Below are positions 7,690-15,065 of a DNA stretch of 64,000 nucleotides, piece after piece (positions within the stretch are counted from its first letter, which is position 1; every line of letters begins with the position of its first letter). The translations under genes and the position numbers were made by a program. The notes beneath the pieces were generated by a model. That model was not told where the DNA came from and did no database searches. It saw only the letters and a list, made by a program, of their open reading frames with translations. This stretch comes from Pedobacter sp. L105 (lineage in GTDB: Bacteria > Bacteroidota > Bacteroidia > Sphingobacteriales > Sphingobacteriaceae). The stretch is taken from contig NZ_LMUP01000016.1 of assembly GCF_009765875.1 (NCBI RefSeq), forward strand, positions 146,151 through 210,150, read 5' to 3'.

Positions 7690-9138
7690 ATGATTAAAAG
7701 AGAAAAAATAAAAAGCCTGTTAGCAACTACAGAATATAACAGAGAAGTGATAGTAATGGGTTGGGTAAGAACCTTCCGTAATAACCAGTTCATCGCCATC
7801 AATGATGGTTCCTGCATGGGTAATATTCAAATCGTTGTTGATTTTAACAATACCCCTGAAGAATTGCTAAAAAGAATTACTACCGGCGCTTCTGTTGCTA
7901 TCACTGGTACATTGATAGAATCTTTAGGTAAAGGACAGCGTGTGGAGGTAAAAGCTTCAGCTATAGAAATACTGGGAGACAGCGACCCGGATAAATTCCC
8001 ATTGCAGCCAAAAAAACATAGTCTTGAATTTCTAAGGGAGATCGCCCACCTGCGTTTCCGTACCAATACATTTAATGCTGTATTTAAAGTACGTCACGCT
8101 CTGGCATTTGCTATACATCAGTTTTACAATGAAAGAGGTTTTGTTTATATGCACACCCCTATCATCACGGCTTCTGATGCAGAAGGTGCCGGGGAAACTT
8201 TTAAAGTAACTACACTCGACTATGATCAGATCCCACGAACTGAAGATGGCCATGTAGATTATGCAGAAGACTTCTTTGGACGTGCTACAAACCTCACTGT
8301 TTCTGGTCAGCTGGAAGGTGAATTAGCAGCCATGGCTTTCGGTCAGATCTATACCTTCGGGCCTACTTTCAGGGCGGAAAATTCAAATACAACGCGTCAC
8401 CTTGCCGAATTCTGGATGATTGAACCAGAGATTGCTTTTGCCGATCTGGAAGATAACATGCAGCTGGCAGAGGACATGATGAAATATATCATCACTTATG
8501 CAGTAGAAAACTGTAAAGAAGAGATTGAGTTTTTAAACGCCCGCTTGTTAGAGGACGAAAAAACTAAACCACAGCAGGAACGCAGTGAATTGTCGTTAAT
8601 AGATAAACTTAATTTCTGCCTCAATAATGATTTCGAACGTCTTACTTATACTGAGGCAATTGCTATTTTACGTTCTTCAAAACCTAATCAGAAAAAACAG
8701 TTCAAGTACCTGATCAATGAATGGGGTGCCGACCTGCAATCTGAGCATGAACGTTTCCTGGTAGAAAAACATTTTAAAAAACCTGTAATCCTTACCGATT
8801 ACCCGGCTGATATTAAATCTTTCTATATGCGCCAGAATGAACCTGATGCTGAAGGAAGAAAGACAGTTGCGGCTATGGATATCCTATTCCCTGGCATCGG
8901 AGAAATGATCGGTGGATCTCAAAGAGAAGAACGTCTGGACAGATTAACCCAGCGCATGGAAGAACTGAACATTCCACAGGAAGAATTATGGTGGTATTTA
9001 GATACCCGTAAGTTCGGTTCTGCCCCTCACGCCGGCTTTGGTTTGGGCTTTGAAAGATTGGTACTTTTCGTAACAGGCATGACCAACATCAGGGATGTAA
9101 TTGCTTTCCCACGTTTCCCTAAGAACGCGGAGTTTTAA
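7690..9138 (+). CDS. asnS: Asparaginyl-tRNA synthetase
   Basis: This class IIb synthetase charges tRNA-Asn. The N-terminal OB-fold (V-M-G-W-V-R-T-F-R-N-N, about 21-31) binds the anticodon. The catalytic core has F-R-A-E-N-S-N-T-T-R-H-L-A-E-F-W (motif 2 area, about 228-245) and G-F-G-L-G-F-E-R (motif 3, about 452-460). The A-E-N-S-N-T residues after motif 2 favour AsnRS over AspRS. The length, 482 residues, is normal. The gene is single, with a candidate promoter upstream. The palindromic element A lies 36 bp after its stop and probably serves as terminator. Confidence 0.97.
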   Translation: MIKREKIKSLLATTEYNREVIVMGWVRTFRNNQFIAINDGSCMGNIQIVVDFNNTPEELLKRITTGASVAITGTLIESLGKGQRVEVKASAIEILGDSDPDKFPLQPKKHSLEFLREIAHLRFRTNTFNAVFKVRHALAFAIHQFYNERGFVYMHTPIITASDAEGAGETFKVTTLDYDQIPRTEDGHVDYAEDFFGRATNLTVSGQLEGELAAMAFGQIYTFGPTFRAENSNTTRHLAEFWMIEPEIAFADLEDNMQLAEDMMKYIITYAVENCKEEIEFLNARLLEDEKTKPQQERSELSLIDKLNFCLNNDFERLTYTEAIAILRSSKPNQKKQFKYLINEWGADLQSEHERFLVEKHFKKPVILTDYPADIKSFYMRQNEPDAEGRKTVAAMDILFPGIGEMIGGSQREERLDRLTQRMEELNIPQEELWWYLDTRKFGSAPHAGFGLGFERLVLFVTGMTNIRDVIAFPRFPKNAEF

Positions 9139-9173
9139 TATTTAACCAGGAGGTCTAAGATCATCCTGTATTT

Positions 9174-9261
9174 AAAAAATCGGTATACTGTATTCCGGCT
9201 GCATAATGCGGCGCTTCGCTTGCAAGACGCTAGGCCGGAATACAGCATACCGATTTTTTTT
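9174..9261. repeat. Palindromic element A (terminator-type hairpin with shared core)
   Basis: The outer arms A6-TCGGTATACTG and CAGCATACCGA-T8 are complementary and flank a core of about 50 bp that starts TATTCCGGC and ends GCCGGAATA. The core itself contains smaller stems. The same core occurs in elements B and C, in opposite orientation. The A-run and T-run make it a bidirectional terminator downstream of asnS. Confidence 0.85.
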
Positions 9262-9272
9262 GAGATCATTCT

Positions 9273-9341
9273 ATGGGATTTTCTAAACAAACGATAAAAG
9301 CTAATCCAGAAAATAAAGTTTTCCCGGTGTCAGACCAATGA
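9273..9341 (+). CDS. 22-residue small ORF in the inverted unit, left copy
   Basis: This frame (M-G-F-S-K-Q-T-I-K-A-N-P-E-N-K-V, ending V-S-D-Q) has a near-identical partner at 12219-12287 with R for Q and L for F. Its two other differences are synonymous. It begins 12 bp after the hairpin of element A, so it would need read-through from asnS. I do not recognise it. It may be a remnant rather than a gene. Confidence 0.25.
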   Translation: MGFSKQTIKANPENKVFPVSDQ

Positions 9342-9459
9342 TAAAGCTAATCCAGTAAATAGTCTCCCGCGATATAGGAGAGATATAGAAAGACTGCTGC
9401 AATAGATCATACAAAAGCAGTTCTAAGAAATCTGTCAAGCCACCCTGCAGTGATGGATA
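9338..9459 (+). pseudogene. Degraded copy of the 45-residue small ORF
   Basis: This region aligns with the small ORF at 12085-12222 but stops after six codons (M-I-K-L-I-Q) and carries an insertion near 9375-9390. Later parts, for example the segment encoding T-A-A-I-D-H in the right copy, remain recognisable. The left copy of the unit thus no longer encodes the second peptide. Confidence 0.35.
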
Positions 9460-9465
9460 CCCCTC

Positions 9466-9552
9466 AAAAAAAGGATCATGTGATATTCCGGCCTAGCGTC
9501 TTGCAAGCGTAGCGCAGCATTATGCAGCCGGAATATCAAATGATCCTTTTTT
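9466..9552. repeat. Palindromic element B (same core, different outer arms)
   Basis: The core from TATTCCGGCC to GCCGGAATA is the reverse complement of that in element A, with few changes. The outer arms are different: A7-GGATCATGTGA on the left and TCAAATGATCC-T6 on the right. It lies 46 bp from the 3' end of the minus-strand glutamate synthase-like gene and can act as its terminator. Confidence 0.85.
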
Positions 9553-9598
9553 CAGCGGAGCCAGATGATCCTTTGATAAAACAAGTCTGGAAAATTAT

Positions 9599-11260
9599 CT
9601 AATTCGACTGGTGCAAATTATCAGAGAATGAATTTGCATGTGCATAATCTATAGAAGTAACCCTGTAATCCGTAGGTGCAAAACTAGCAGCAGTACTCAA
9701 CGCCATTCCCAGTTCAAACCGTAATGGATAAGGTGTAGCTAACAAGCTGCCCTCAGGAATATAAGGAAAAGTCTCCATATAAGACTGAACAGTATTTGTT
9801 GATATTCTCCTGTTGATATATGCCCTTGTCAATTGATAGGTATGCCTCAAACCAGCTGCCCCTAACAGCTCCACAGCACTGGCTACCGTCAAACGGTGAT
9901 AATTGAACACCCTAACCTTTTTATCATCCACAACCAGCCCTTTCATCAAACTTGGATCTTGCGTAGCTACACCTGTAGGACAAGTATTACTGTTACATTC
10001 CAGGGCCTGGATACATCCCAGTGCAAACATCATTCCCCTTGCAGAATTACACAAATCTGCTCCCAGGGCGATATTCTTCACCAGGTCAAAACCTGAAGAA
10101 ACCTTTCCCGAGGAAATGATTTTAATATGTTTTTTAAGATCAAACCCTGTCAGCACATCATAAACAAAAGCTAAGCCCTCTCTTAAAGGCATTCCTACCG
10201 CATTGGAAAACTCCTGTGGAGAAGCACCAGTACCTCCTTCTCCCCCATCTACAGTAATAAAATCTACATAAGTCCCGGTTTCCACCATCGCTTTGCAAAT
10301 AGCAAAAAATTCGCTTTTACGGCCTATACATAATTTAAACCCTACCGGCTTACCGCCAGATAACTCCCTTAATTTTTTTGCAAATGCAACCAGTTCCAAA
10401 GGCGTTGAAAATGCAGAGTGTGCTGGCGGAGAGATCACATCAAAACCTTCCTTAACCAATCTTATCCTTGCAATTTCAGGAGTAACTTTCTTGGCCGGAA
10501 GAATCCCTCCGTGTCCGGGTTTCGCTCCCTGCGAAAGTTTAATCTCAATCATTTTAATCTGTTCACCTTTTGCCCTGATGGAAAACGCCTCAGGATCAAA
10601 GGTACCATCCACAGGATTACGACAACCAAAATATCCGGTGCCTATCTGCCAGATCAAATCACCTTTGGGCGCAGCATGGTAATCACTAATACCACCTTCA
10701 CCGGTATTGTGTGCAAAGTTGCCAATGAAAGCACCGCCATTTAAAGCCAGGATTGCATTCTGACTCAATGAACCGAAACTCATCGCCGAGATATTGAATA
10801 TACTTGCAGAATAAGGCTGTGCGCACTCCGGACCTCCCACAAGCACTCTTGGGTCTTCATCCAGCTCATGGTGACTAATTGCCGCAATACTATGGCTCAG
10901 CCACTCATAGCCATTTTCGTATACATCCAGCTGTGTACCAAATGGAATGGTATCATTTTCTTTTTTTGCACGCTGATAAATCAGGGAGCGGTTTAACCGG
11001 CTAAATGGTTTACCATTGGTATCACTTTCTACAAAGTATTGGTAAACTTTGGGGCGAAGATCCTCTGCCAGATAACGTAAACGTCCTATTACAGGGTAAT
11101 TTCTTACAATACTGTGTTTAGGCTGATAAAGATCATATATGCCGAGTAATACAATTGGCCCTATAAAAATAAAAGCCCAGAAAAAAGGATGCCAGGCCAG
11201 ACTAATCATCAAAGTTGCCGAGACAAGGAACGCGGCAATAGCAATAAATGCTTTTCTCAT
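9599..11260 (-). CDS. Membrane-anchored FMN-binding glutamate synthase-family protein
   Basis: This is a stand-alone homologue of the FMN/iron-sulfur synthase domain of GltB. I start at the ATG at 11260; 35 further upstream codons are open but have no family features. Two hydrophobic helices (about 3-22 and 26-45) anchor the protein. The FMN-domain motifs G-E-G-G-I-S, G-A-K-P-G-H-G-G and D-G-G-E-G-G-T-G-A follow, then a three-cysteine cluster C-x5-C-x4-C of the 3Fe-4S type. No glutaminase domain is present, so glutamate formation from glutamine is not implied. The true substrate is uncertain. It is a single gene between elements B and a divergent YciO gene. Confidence 0.85.
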   Translation of the reverse strand: MRKAFIAIAAFLVSATLMISLAWHPFFWAFIFIGPIVLLGIYDLYQPKHSIVRNYPVIGRLRYLAEDLRPKVYQYFVESDTNGKPFSRLNRSLIYQRAKKENDTIPFGTQLDVYENGYEWLSHSIAAISHHELDEDPRVLVGGPECAQPYSASIFNISAMSFGSLSQNAILALNGGAFIGNFAHNTGEGGISDYHAAPKGDLIWQIGTGYFGCRNPVDGTFDPEAFSIRAKGEQIKMIEIKLSQGAKPGHGGILPAKKVTPEIARIRLVKEGFDVISPPAHSAFSTPLELVAFAKKLRELSGGKPVGFKLCIGRKSEFFAICKAMVETGTYVDFITVDGGEGGTGASPQEFSNAVGMPLREGLAFVYDVLTGFDLKKHIKIISSGKVSSGFDLVKNIALGADLCNSARGMMFALGCIQALECNSNTCPTGVATQDPSLMKGLVVDDKKVRVFNYHRLTVASAVELLGAAGLRHTYQLTRAYINRRISTNTVQSYMETFPYIPEGSLLATPYPLRFELGMALSTAASFAPTDYRVTSIDYAHANSFSDNLHQSN

Positions 11261-11426
11261 ATTGGTATTAATTACTAAATAAACATCAATAGTACGACAT
11301 TTATCGATTGATGAAACCTGTATAAGATACATTTTACAAAAAAAATTATTAAATGTCTTATGCAAGCTTCATAGCCGATAAATAACAAATATAATCTTAT
11401 GAAAAAAGATTTTAGTAAATTTACAT

Positions 11427-12047
11427 ATGCTTATCAAAATATATCCTGAAAATCCAAATCCCAAAGCCATCGAACAAGCGGTTGATGTGCTTAAAAAAGG
11501 AGGAATTATCATTTATCCCACTGATACAGTATACGGACTAGGCTGTGATATCACCAATCAGAAAGCCATCGAAAGGATCTGCAAAATCAGGGGTATAAAA
11601 CCTGAAAAGGCAAATTTCTCTTTCATATGTTCAGATCTGAGACATATATCAGACTTCGTTAAACCTATAGACACTACTGTTTTCCGTTTGTTGAAAAAGG
11701 CGCTGCCGGGTCCTTTCACCTTTATATTTAATGCAAACAACAATGTCCCTAAATTACTAAGTTCAAATAAAAAAACTGTAGGTATCAGGGTGCCTGATAA
11801 CAGTATAGCCAGAGAAATTGTAAAAGTGCTGGGTAATCCGATTCTGTCTACCTCTATCAAGGACGATGATGAACTGATTGAATATTCAACCGATCCGGAA
11901 TTGATCCATGAAAAGTATGAGGATCTCGTAGACCTGGTAATTGACGGTGGTTATGGTGACAATGAAGCTTCTACCGTTGTAGATTGTACCAATGGAGACT
12001 TTGAAATTATCCGTGAAGGAAAAGGGATACTGGAGAACTATCTGTAA
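11427..12047 (+). CDS. YciO/Sua5-family (threonylcarbamoyl-AMP synthase-like) protein
   Basis: The 206-residue single-domain protein belongs to the YrdC/Sua5/YciO family. The family enzymes make threonylcarbamoyl-AMP for the t6A modification of tRNA. The nucleotide-binding region has I-I-Y-P-T-D-T-V-Y-G-L-G (about 28-39), then K-x-R-G near 51 and the P-G-P-F-T loop near 94. The length and N-terminus fit YciO better than full-length Sua5, and YciO proteins are not all proven to act in t6A synthesis. It is divergent from the glutamate synthase-like gene, sharing a 166-bp intergenic region. Confidence 0.85.
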   Translation: MLIKIYPENPNPKAIEQAVDVLKKGGIIIYPTDTVYGLGCDITNQKAIERICKIRGIKPEKANFSFICSDLRHISDFVKPIDTTVFRLLKKALPGPFTFIFNANNNVPKLLSSNKKTVGIRVPDNSIAREIVKVLGNPILSTSIKDDDELIEYSTDPELIHEKYEDLVDLVIDGGYGDNEASTVVDCTNGDFEIIREGKGILENYL

Positions 12048-12084
12048 AACGCATCTGTCTTATTGTTGATCAAACTAATTGAGG

Positions 12085-12222
12085 TTATTCAGGCTTCGCT
12101 GAAAAATTAAGATCATCCATTGCAGGGTGGCATAACAAATCTCTTAGAATTGCTTTTGCATGATCAATTGCAGCAGTCTTTTCTATATCACGTAGAACTA
12201 ATTTCTGGATAATCATTATCAT
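12085..12222 (-). CDS. 45-residue small ORF in the inverted unit
   Basis: The frame starts M-I-M-I-I-Q-K-L-V-L-R-D-I-E-K and ends F-S-A-K-P-E. Its ATG overlaps the TGA of the preceding 22-codon frame as ATGA, the arrangement of translationally coupled genes. The predicted peptide is mostly helical with one Cys. I do not recognise it. The homologous stretch in the left copy is broken, which weakens the case for a needed function. Confidence 0.3.
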   Translation of the reverse strand: MIMIIQKLVLRDIEKTAAIDHAKAILRDLLCHPAMDDLNFSAKPE

Positions 12223-12287
12223 TGGTCTGATACGGGGAGAACTTTATTTTCTGGATTAGCTTTTATCGTTCGTTTAGAAAATCCCAT
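12219..12287 (-). CDS. 22-residue small ORF in the inverted unit, right copy
   Basis: It encodes M-G-F-S-K-R-T-I-K-A-N-P-E-N-K-V and ends V-S-D-Q. It sits 10 bp after palindromic element C on the strand of the trp operon, so it could be read only by transcripts passing that hairpin. It partners with the near-identical frame at 9273-9341. Function unknown. Confidence 0.28.
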   Translation of the reverse strand: MGFSKRTIKANPENKVLPVSDQ

Positions 12288-12297
12288 TGATAATCTT

Positions 12298-12387
12298 AAA
12301 AAAAATCGGTGTGCTGTATTCCGGCCTAGCGTCTTGCAAGCGAAGCGCCGCATTATGCAGCCGGAATACAGTATACCGATTTTTTTA
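12298..12387. repeat. Palindromic element C (terminator-type hairpin with shared core)
   Basis: The core is the reverse complement of element A and nearly equal to element B. The outer arms A8-TCGGTGTGCTG and CAGTATACCGA-T7 resemble those of element A. It lies 47 bp past the trpA stop and probably ends the trp operon transcript. Confidence 0.85.
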
Positions 12388-12434
12388 AGACTTGACAATC
12401 CAGAGATAACTTGACTATCTGACAGCAAAGGATA

Positions 12435-13205
12435 TTAAGAAGTAAACTCCTTCATAAACTCACTTATATTTTCCTCCAAATAACCAGCATGAAGTGCCTT
12501 TACAAAAGCAGTTCCTATAATTCCGCCATTGGCATATTTACAAGCTTTATTAAATGTTTCCTTACTATTGATACCAAATCCTATCAACGTAGGATTATTT
12601 AAATTCATCTCCGCAATTCTGGAGAAATAAGTAGTTGTGGTATCGGATACTTCCAGGTTCTTTCCTGTAGTAGCAGAAGCCGATAACAAATAGATAAATC
12701 CATTACTCAAGCCATCAATCTTGTGGATGCGCTCTACAGAAGTTTGCGGCGTAACCAAAAAGATATTGCTCAATCCATTTTCAAGGAAAGCATCTTTATA
12801 AAATTCCTCATACTCTACCATGGGCAGATCAGGGACGATACAGCCATCAATTCCAACCGCAGCACACGCCTTACAGAAATTCTCTACACCATATTGCAGT
12901 ACGGGATTCACATAACCCATCAATAAAACAGGGATCGTTACATTTTTACGCAGTTCCTTCAGTTGTTCAAACAGCAGGTTAAGATCCATACCATTGTCCA
13001 GTGCCTGTTTGCTGGTGGCCTGTATCACAGGCCCGTCTGCAACAGGATCTGAATAGGGAAAGCCTATTTCCAGCATATCTGCTCCTGCTTTTTGCAATGC
13101 TTCAGCAATAGCTACAGTATCGCCCAGACCAGGATATCCTGCTGTATAATAGATGGAAAGTATATTGTTTTTTTTCTCTTTAAATAATTGGGTAATCCTG
13201 TTCAT
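12435..13205 (-). CDS. trpA: Tryptophan synthase alpha chain
   Basis: TrpA cleaves indole-3-glycerol phosphate to indole, which is channelled to TrpB. The protein is a 256-residue TIM barrel. The catalytic Glu lies in M-L-E-I-G-F-P-Y-S-D-P-V-A-D-G-P (about 46-61), where the conserved Asp is also present, and the phosphate-binding segments G-F-G-I-N-S and G-G-I-I-G-T-A-F are seen near the C-terminus. It is the last enzyme gene of the trpDFBA run, 30 bp behind trpB. The palindromic element C follows as terminator. Confidence 0.97.
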   Translation of the reverse strand: MNRITQLFKEKKNNILSIYYTAGYPGLGDTVAIAEALQKAGADMLEIGFPYSDPVADGPVIQATSKQALDNGMDLNLLFEQLKELRKNVTIPVLLMGYVNPVLQYGVENFCKACAAVGIDGCIVPDLPMVEYEEFYKDAFLENGLSNIFLVTPQTSVERIHKIDGLSNGFIYLLSASATTGKNLEVSDTTTTYFSRIAEMNLNNPTLIGFGINSKETFNKACKYANGGIIGTAFVKALHAGYLEENISEFMKEFTS

Positions 13206-13235
13206 TTCCTCTTTTTTATAAGCTAATTGCTGCTG

Positions 13236-14417
13236 TTAAAATCCAAAATATTTACTGTAGGTATCTAAATCCTTATCACCTCTACCGGAAAGACAAACCA
13301 CTACATTTTCCCCGCCTGTAAACTTCATTTTTTCAAGATGTGCGATGGCATGTGCACTTTCAATAGCTGGGATAATCCCCTCCAGTCGGGTACACAATAA
13401 ACCTGCTTCCAGCGATTCTTCATCGGTAATAGAAACATATTCCGCTCTTCCAACTTTAAACAAATGGGCATGCTGAGGGCCAATTCCAGGATAATCCAAA
13501 CCTGCAGAAACCGAATAAGGTTCTATCACCTGTCCGTCTGCCGTTTGCATTAAAATACTCCTGCTACCATGTAAAACCCCTTCTTTACCAAGGAAAGTTG
13601 TTGCTGCAGAATGTCCGCTGCTTACGCCTTTACCAGCTGCCTCTACGGCAACCAATTTCACCTTTTCATCATCCAGAAAATGATAGAACATGCCCATGGC
13701 ATTACTTCCACCACCTACACAGGCCAGTACATAATCGGGCTGATCGTTGCCTGTTTGCTCCATTAATTGTCTTTTTGTTTCTTCAGAAATCACCGACTGA
13801 AAAATAGACACCATATCAGGATAAGGATGAGGTCCTACAACGGAACCTATAATATAATGCGTATCCACAGGATTATTGATCCAGTCGCGCATGGCCTCAT
13901 TGGTTGCATCCTTTAAAGTTTTACTTCCCGAAACCGCGGAAACCACTGTAGCGCCCAGCATTTTCATTCTGGCTACATTAGGTGCCTGGCGTTCAATATC
14001 TATCTCGCCCATATAGATCACACATTCCAAACCGCGAAGTGCACAAACTGTAGCTGTAGCTACGCCATGCTGCCCTGCACCAGTTTCTGCAATAATCCTT
14101 TTCTTTCCTAAACGTTCTGCCAGTAAGATCTGACCGATCGTGTTATTGATCTTATGTGCACCGGTATGGTTAAGGTCTTCCCTTTTCAAAAAGATATTGG
14201 CATTATATCTTTCAGATAAACGTTTAGCCAGGTAAAGCGGTGAAGGCCGGCCAACATAATTTTTCAGCAAATAGTGAAACTCTTGTTGAAAATCAGCATC
14301 ACCGATGATCTGAAGGTAATTTTGTCTCAGCTCTTCAACATTTGGATAGAGCATTTCAGGAATGTAGGCACCCCCAAAATCTCCATAATAACCTTTTTCA
14401 TTTACAAAATAACTCAT
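13236..14417 (-). CDS. trpB: Tryptophan synthase beta chain
   Basis: TrpB is the PLP enzyme that joins indole and serine to tryptophan. The PLP lysine lies in H-T-G-A-H-K-I-N-N (about residue 86), and the phosphate-binding glycine loop C-V-G-G-G-S-N-A-M-G is present near 230. G-G-A-Y-I-P-E at the N-terminus is typical of TrpB1 rather than TrpB2. The length is 393 residues. It sits between trpF and trpA with gaps of 27 and 30 bp and should be on the same attenuated transcript. Confidence 0.98.
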   Translation of the reverse strand: MSYFVNEKGYYGDFGGAYIPEMLYPNVEELRQNYLQIIGDADFQQEFHYLLKNYVGRPSPLYLAKRLSERYNANIFLKREDLNHTGAHKINNTIGQILLAERLGKKRIIAETGAGQHGVATATVCALRGLECVIYMGEIDIERQAPNVARMKMLGATVVSAVSGSKTLKDATNEAMRDWINNPVDTHYIIGSVVGPHPYPDMVSIFQSVISEETKRQLMEQTGNDQPDYVLACVGGGSNAMGMFYHFLDDEKVKLVAVEAAGKGVSSGHSAATTFLGKEGVLHGSRSILMQTADGQVIEPYSVSAGLDYPGIGPQHAHLFKVGRAEYVSITDEESLEAGLLCTRLEGIIPAIESAHAIAHLEKMKFTGGENVVVCLSGRGDKDLDTYSKYFGF

Positions 14418-14444
14418 AGTCTTATTTTTAAAACTGCCGTATGA

Positions 14445-15065
14445 TTAGCAGGATAACGATTTTTTAAATTGTGTTAACTGAGCGATATCTTTCAGGCCTG
14501 GCAGGATTTCAAAACGGCTGTTTACATCTACAGCATAAAAACGTTCATCGTCAATCAGTAATAGGTCAGCAATATGATCCAAACCTATTCCCCCACTCAG
14601 GAAATAGGGCTTTTGCAAAATATAATTGTCCAGGAGTTGCCAGTTAAAAGTTTTCCCGGAGCCACCATGTTCTGGTGTTTGTGTATCAAACAGAAAATAA
14701 TCCACAGCATCAGCATAATCCTCCAGCAAACTAAAATCGAAAGTATCATCTATTCCAAAAGCCTTGATCACCTCGGCCATGCCTTTTAATGCCCTGCAAT
14801 AGTCGGGGCTTTCATTTCCATGTAGCTGAACGGCTTTAAGCTGATACTTTTTAATTGCATTTTTCACTGTATCCAGTTCTGCATTCACAAACACACCTGT
14901 AGTTTTAATCGTTGCAGGGATTTCAGTTACCAGTTCCGCATCCAGATCGGCCACAAATCTTTTCGATGCCGGGTGAAAAATAAAGCCCAGGTAATCTGGC
15001 TGCAGGGCAACAGCTTCTGCAATATTTGTGGGAACCTTCATTCCGCAGATCTTTAACTTTACCAT
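14445..15065 (-). CDS. trpF: Phosphoribosylanthranilate isomerase
   Basis: TrpF converts phosphoribosylanthranilate to CdRP in tryptophan synthesis. The catalytic Cys lies in K-I-C-G-M (residues 5-9) and the general-acid Asp in the F-D-T-Q segment near 127-130. The phosphate loop reads F-L-S-G-G-I-G-L. The length, 206 residues, is normal for monofunctional TrpF. Its ATG overlaps the trpD stop (TAATG), so the two are coupled. A trpC gene is expected between trpD and trpF in many Bacteroidota but is absent. Confidence 0.95.
   Translation of the reverse strand: MVKLKICGMKVPTNIAEAVALQPDYLGFIFHPASKRFVADLDAELVTEIPATIKTTGVFVNAELDTVKNAIKKYQLKAVQLHGNESPDYCRALKGMAEVIKAFGIDDTFDFSLLEDYADAVDYFLFDTQTPEHGGSGKTFNWQLLDNYILQKPYFLSGGIGLDHIADLLLIDDERFYAVDVNSRFEILPGLKDIAQLTQFKKSLSC

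Larger units (their letters stand above)
9174..9561. repeat. Left copy of an inverted ~300-bp unit (split by element B)
   Basis: From element A onwards the sequence matches the reverse complement of 12085-12387: the hairpin, then a 22-codon frame, then a stretch ending C-C-A-C-C-C-T-G-C-A. After element B the match resumes with TTTTTCAGCGGAGCC against TTTTTCAGCGAAGCC in the right copy. The left copy is therefore the same unit with element B inserted near its end. Confidence 0.75.
12085..12387. repeat. Right copy of the inverted ~300-bp unit
   Basis: The reverse complement of this segment matches 9174-9561 (without element B): hairpin, 22-codon frame, 45-codon frame, and the TTTTTCAGCG(A/G)AGCC tail. 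The two copies face each other around a segment of about 2.5 kb holding two genes. Confidence 0.75.

Noticed and set aside
10293..10744. Overlapping frames opposite the glutamate synthase-like gene
   Set aside because: They lie inside a strongly supported gene and encode Cys- and Pro-rich strings with no recognisable domain.
12219..12428. A 69-codon frame running through palindromic element C
   Set aside because: Its first two thirds translate the hairpin, so it is unlikely as a protein. Only the last 22 codons are shared with the left unit and are listed separately.
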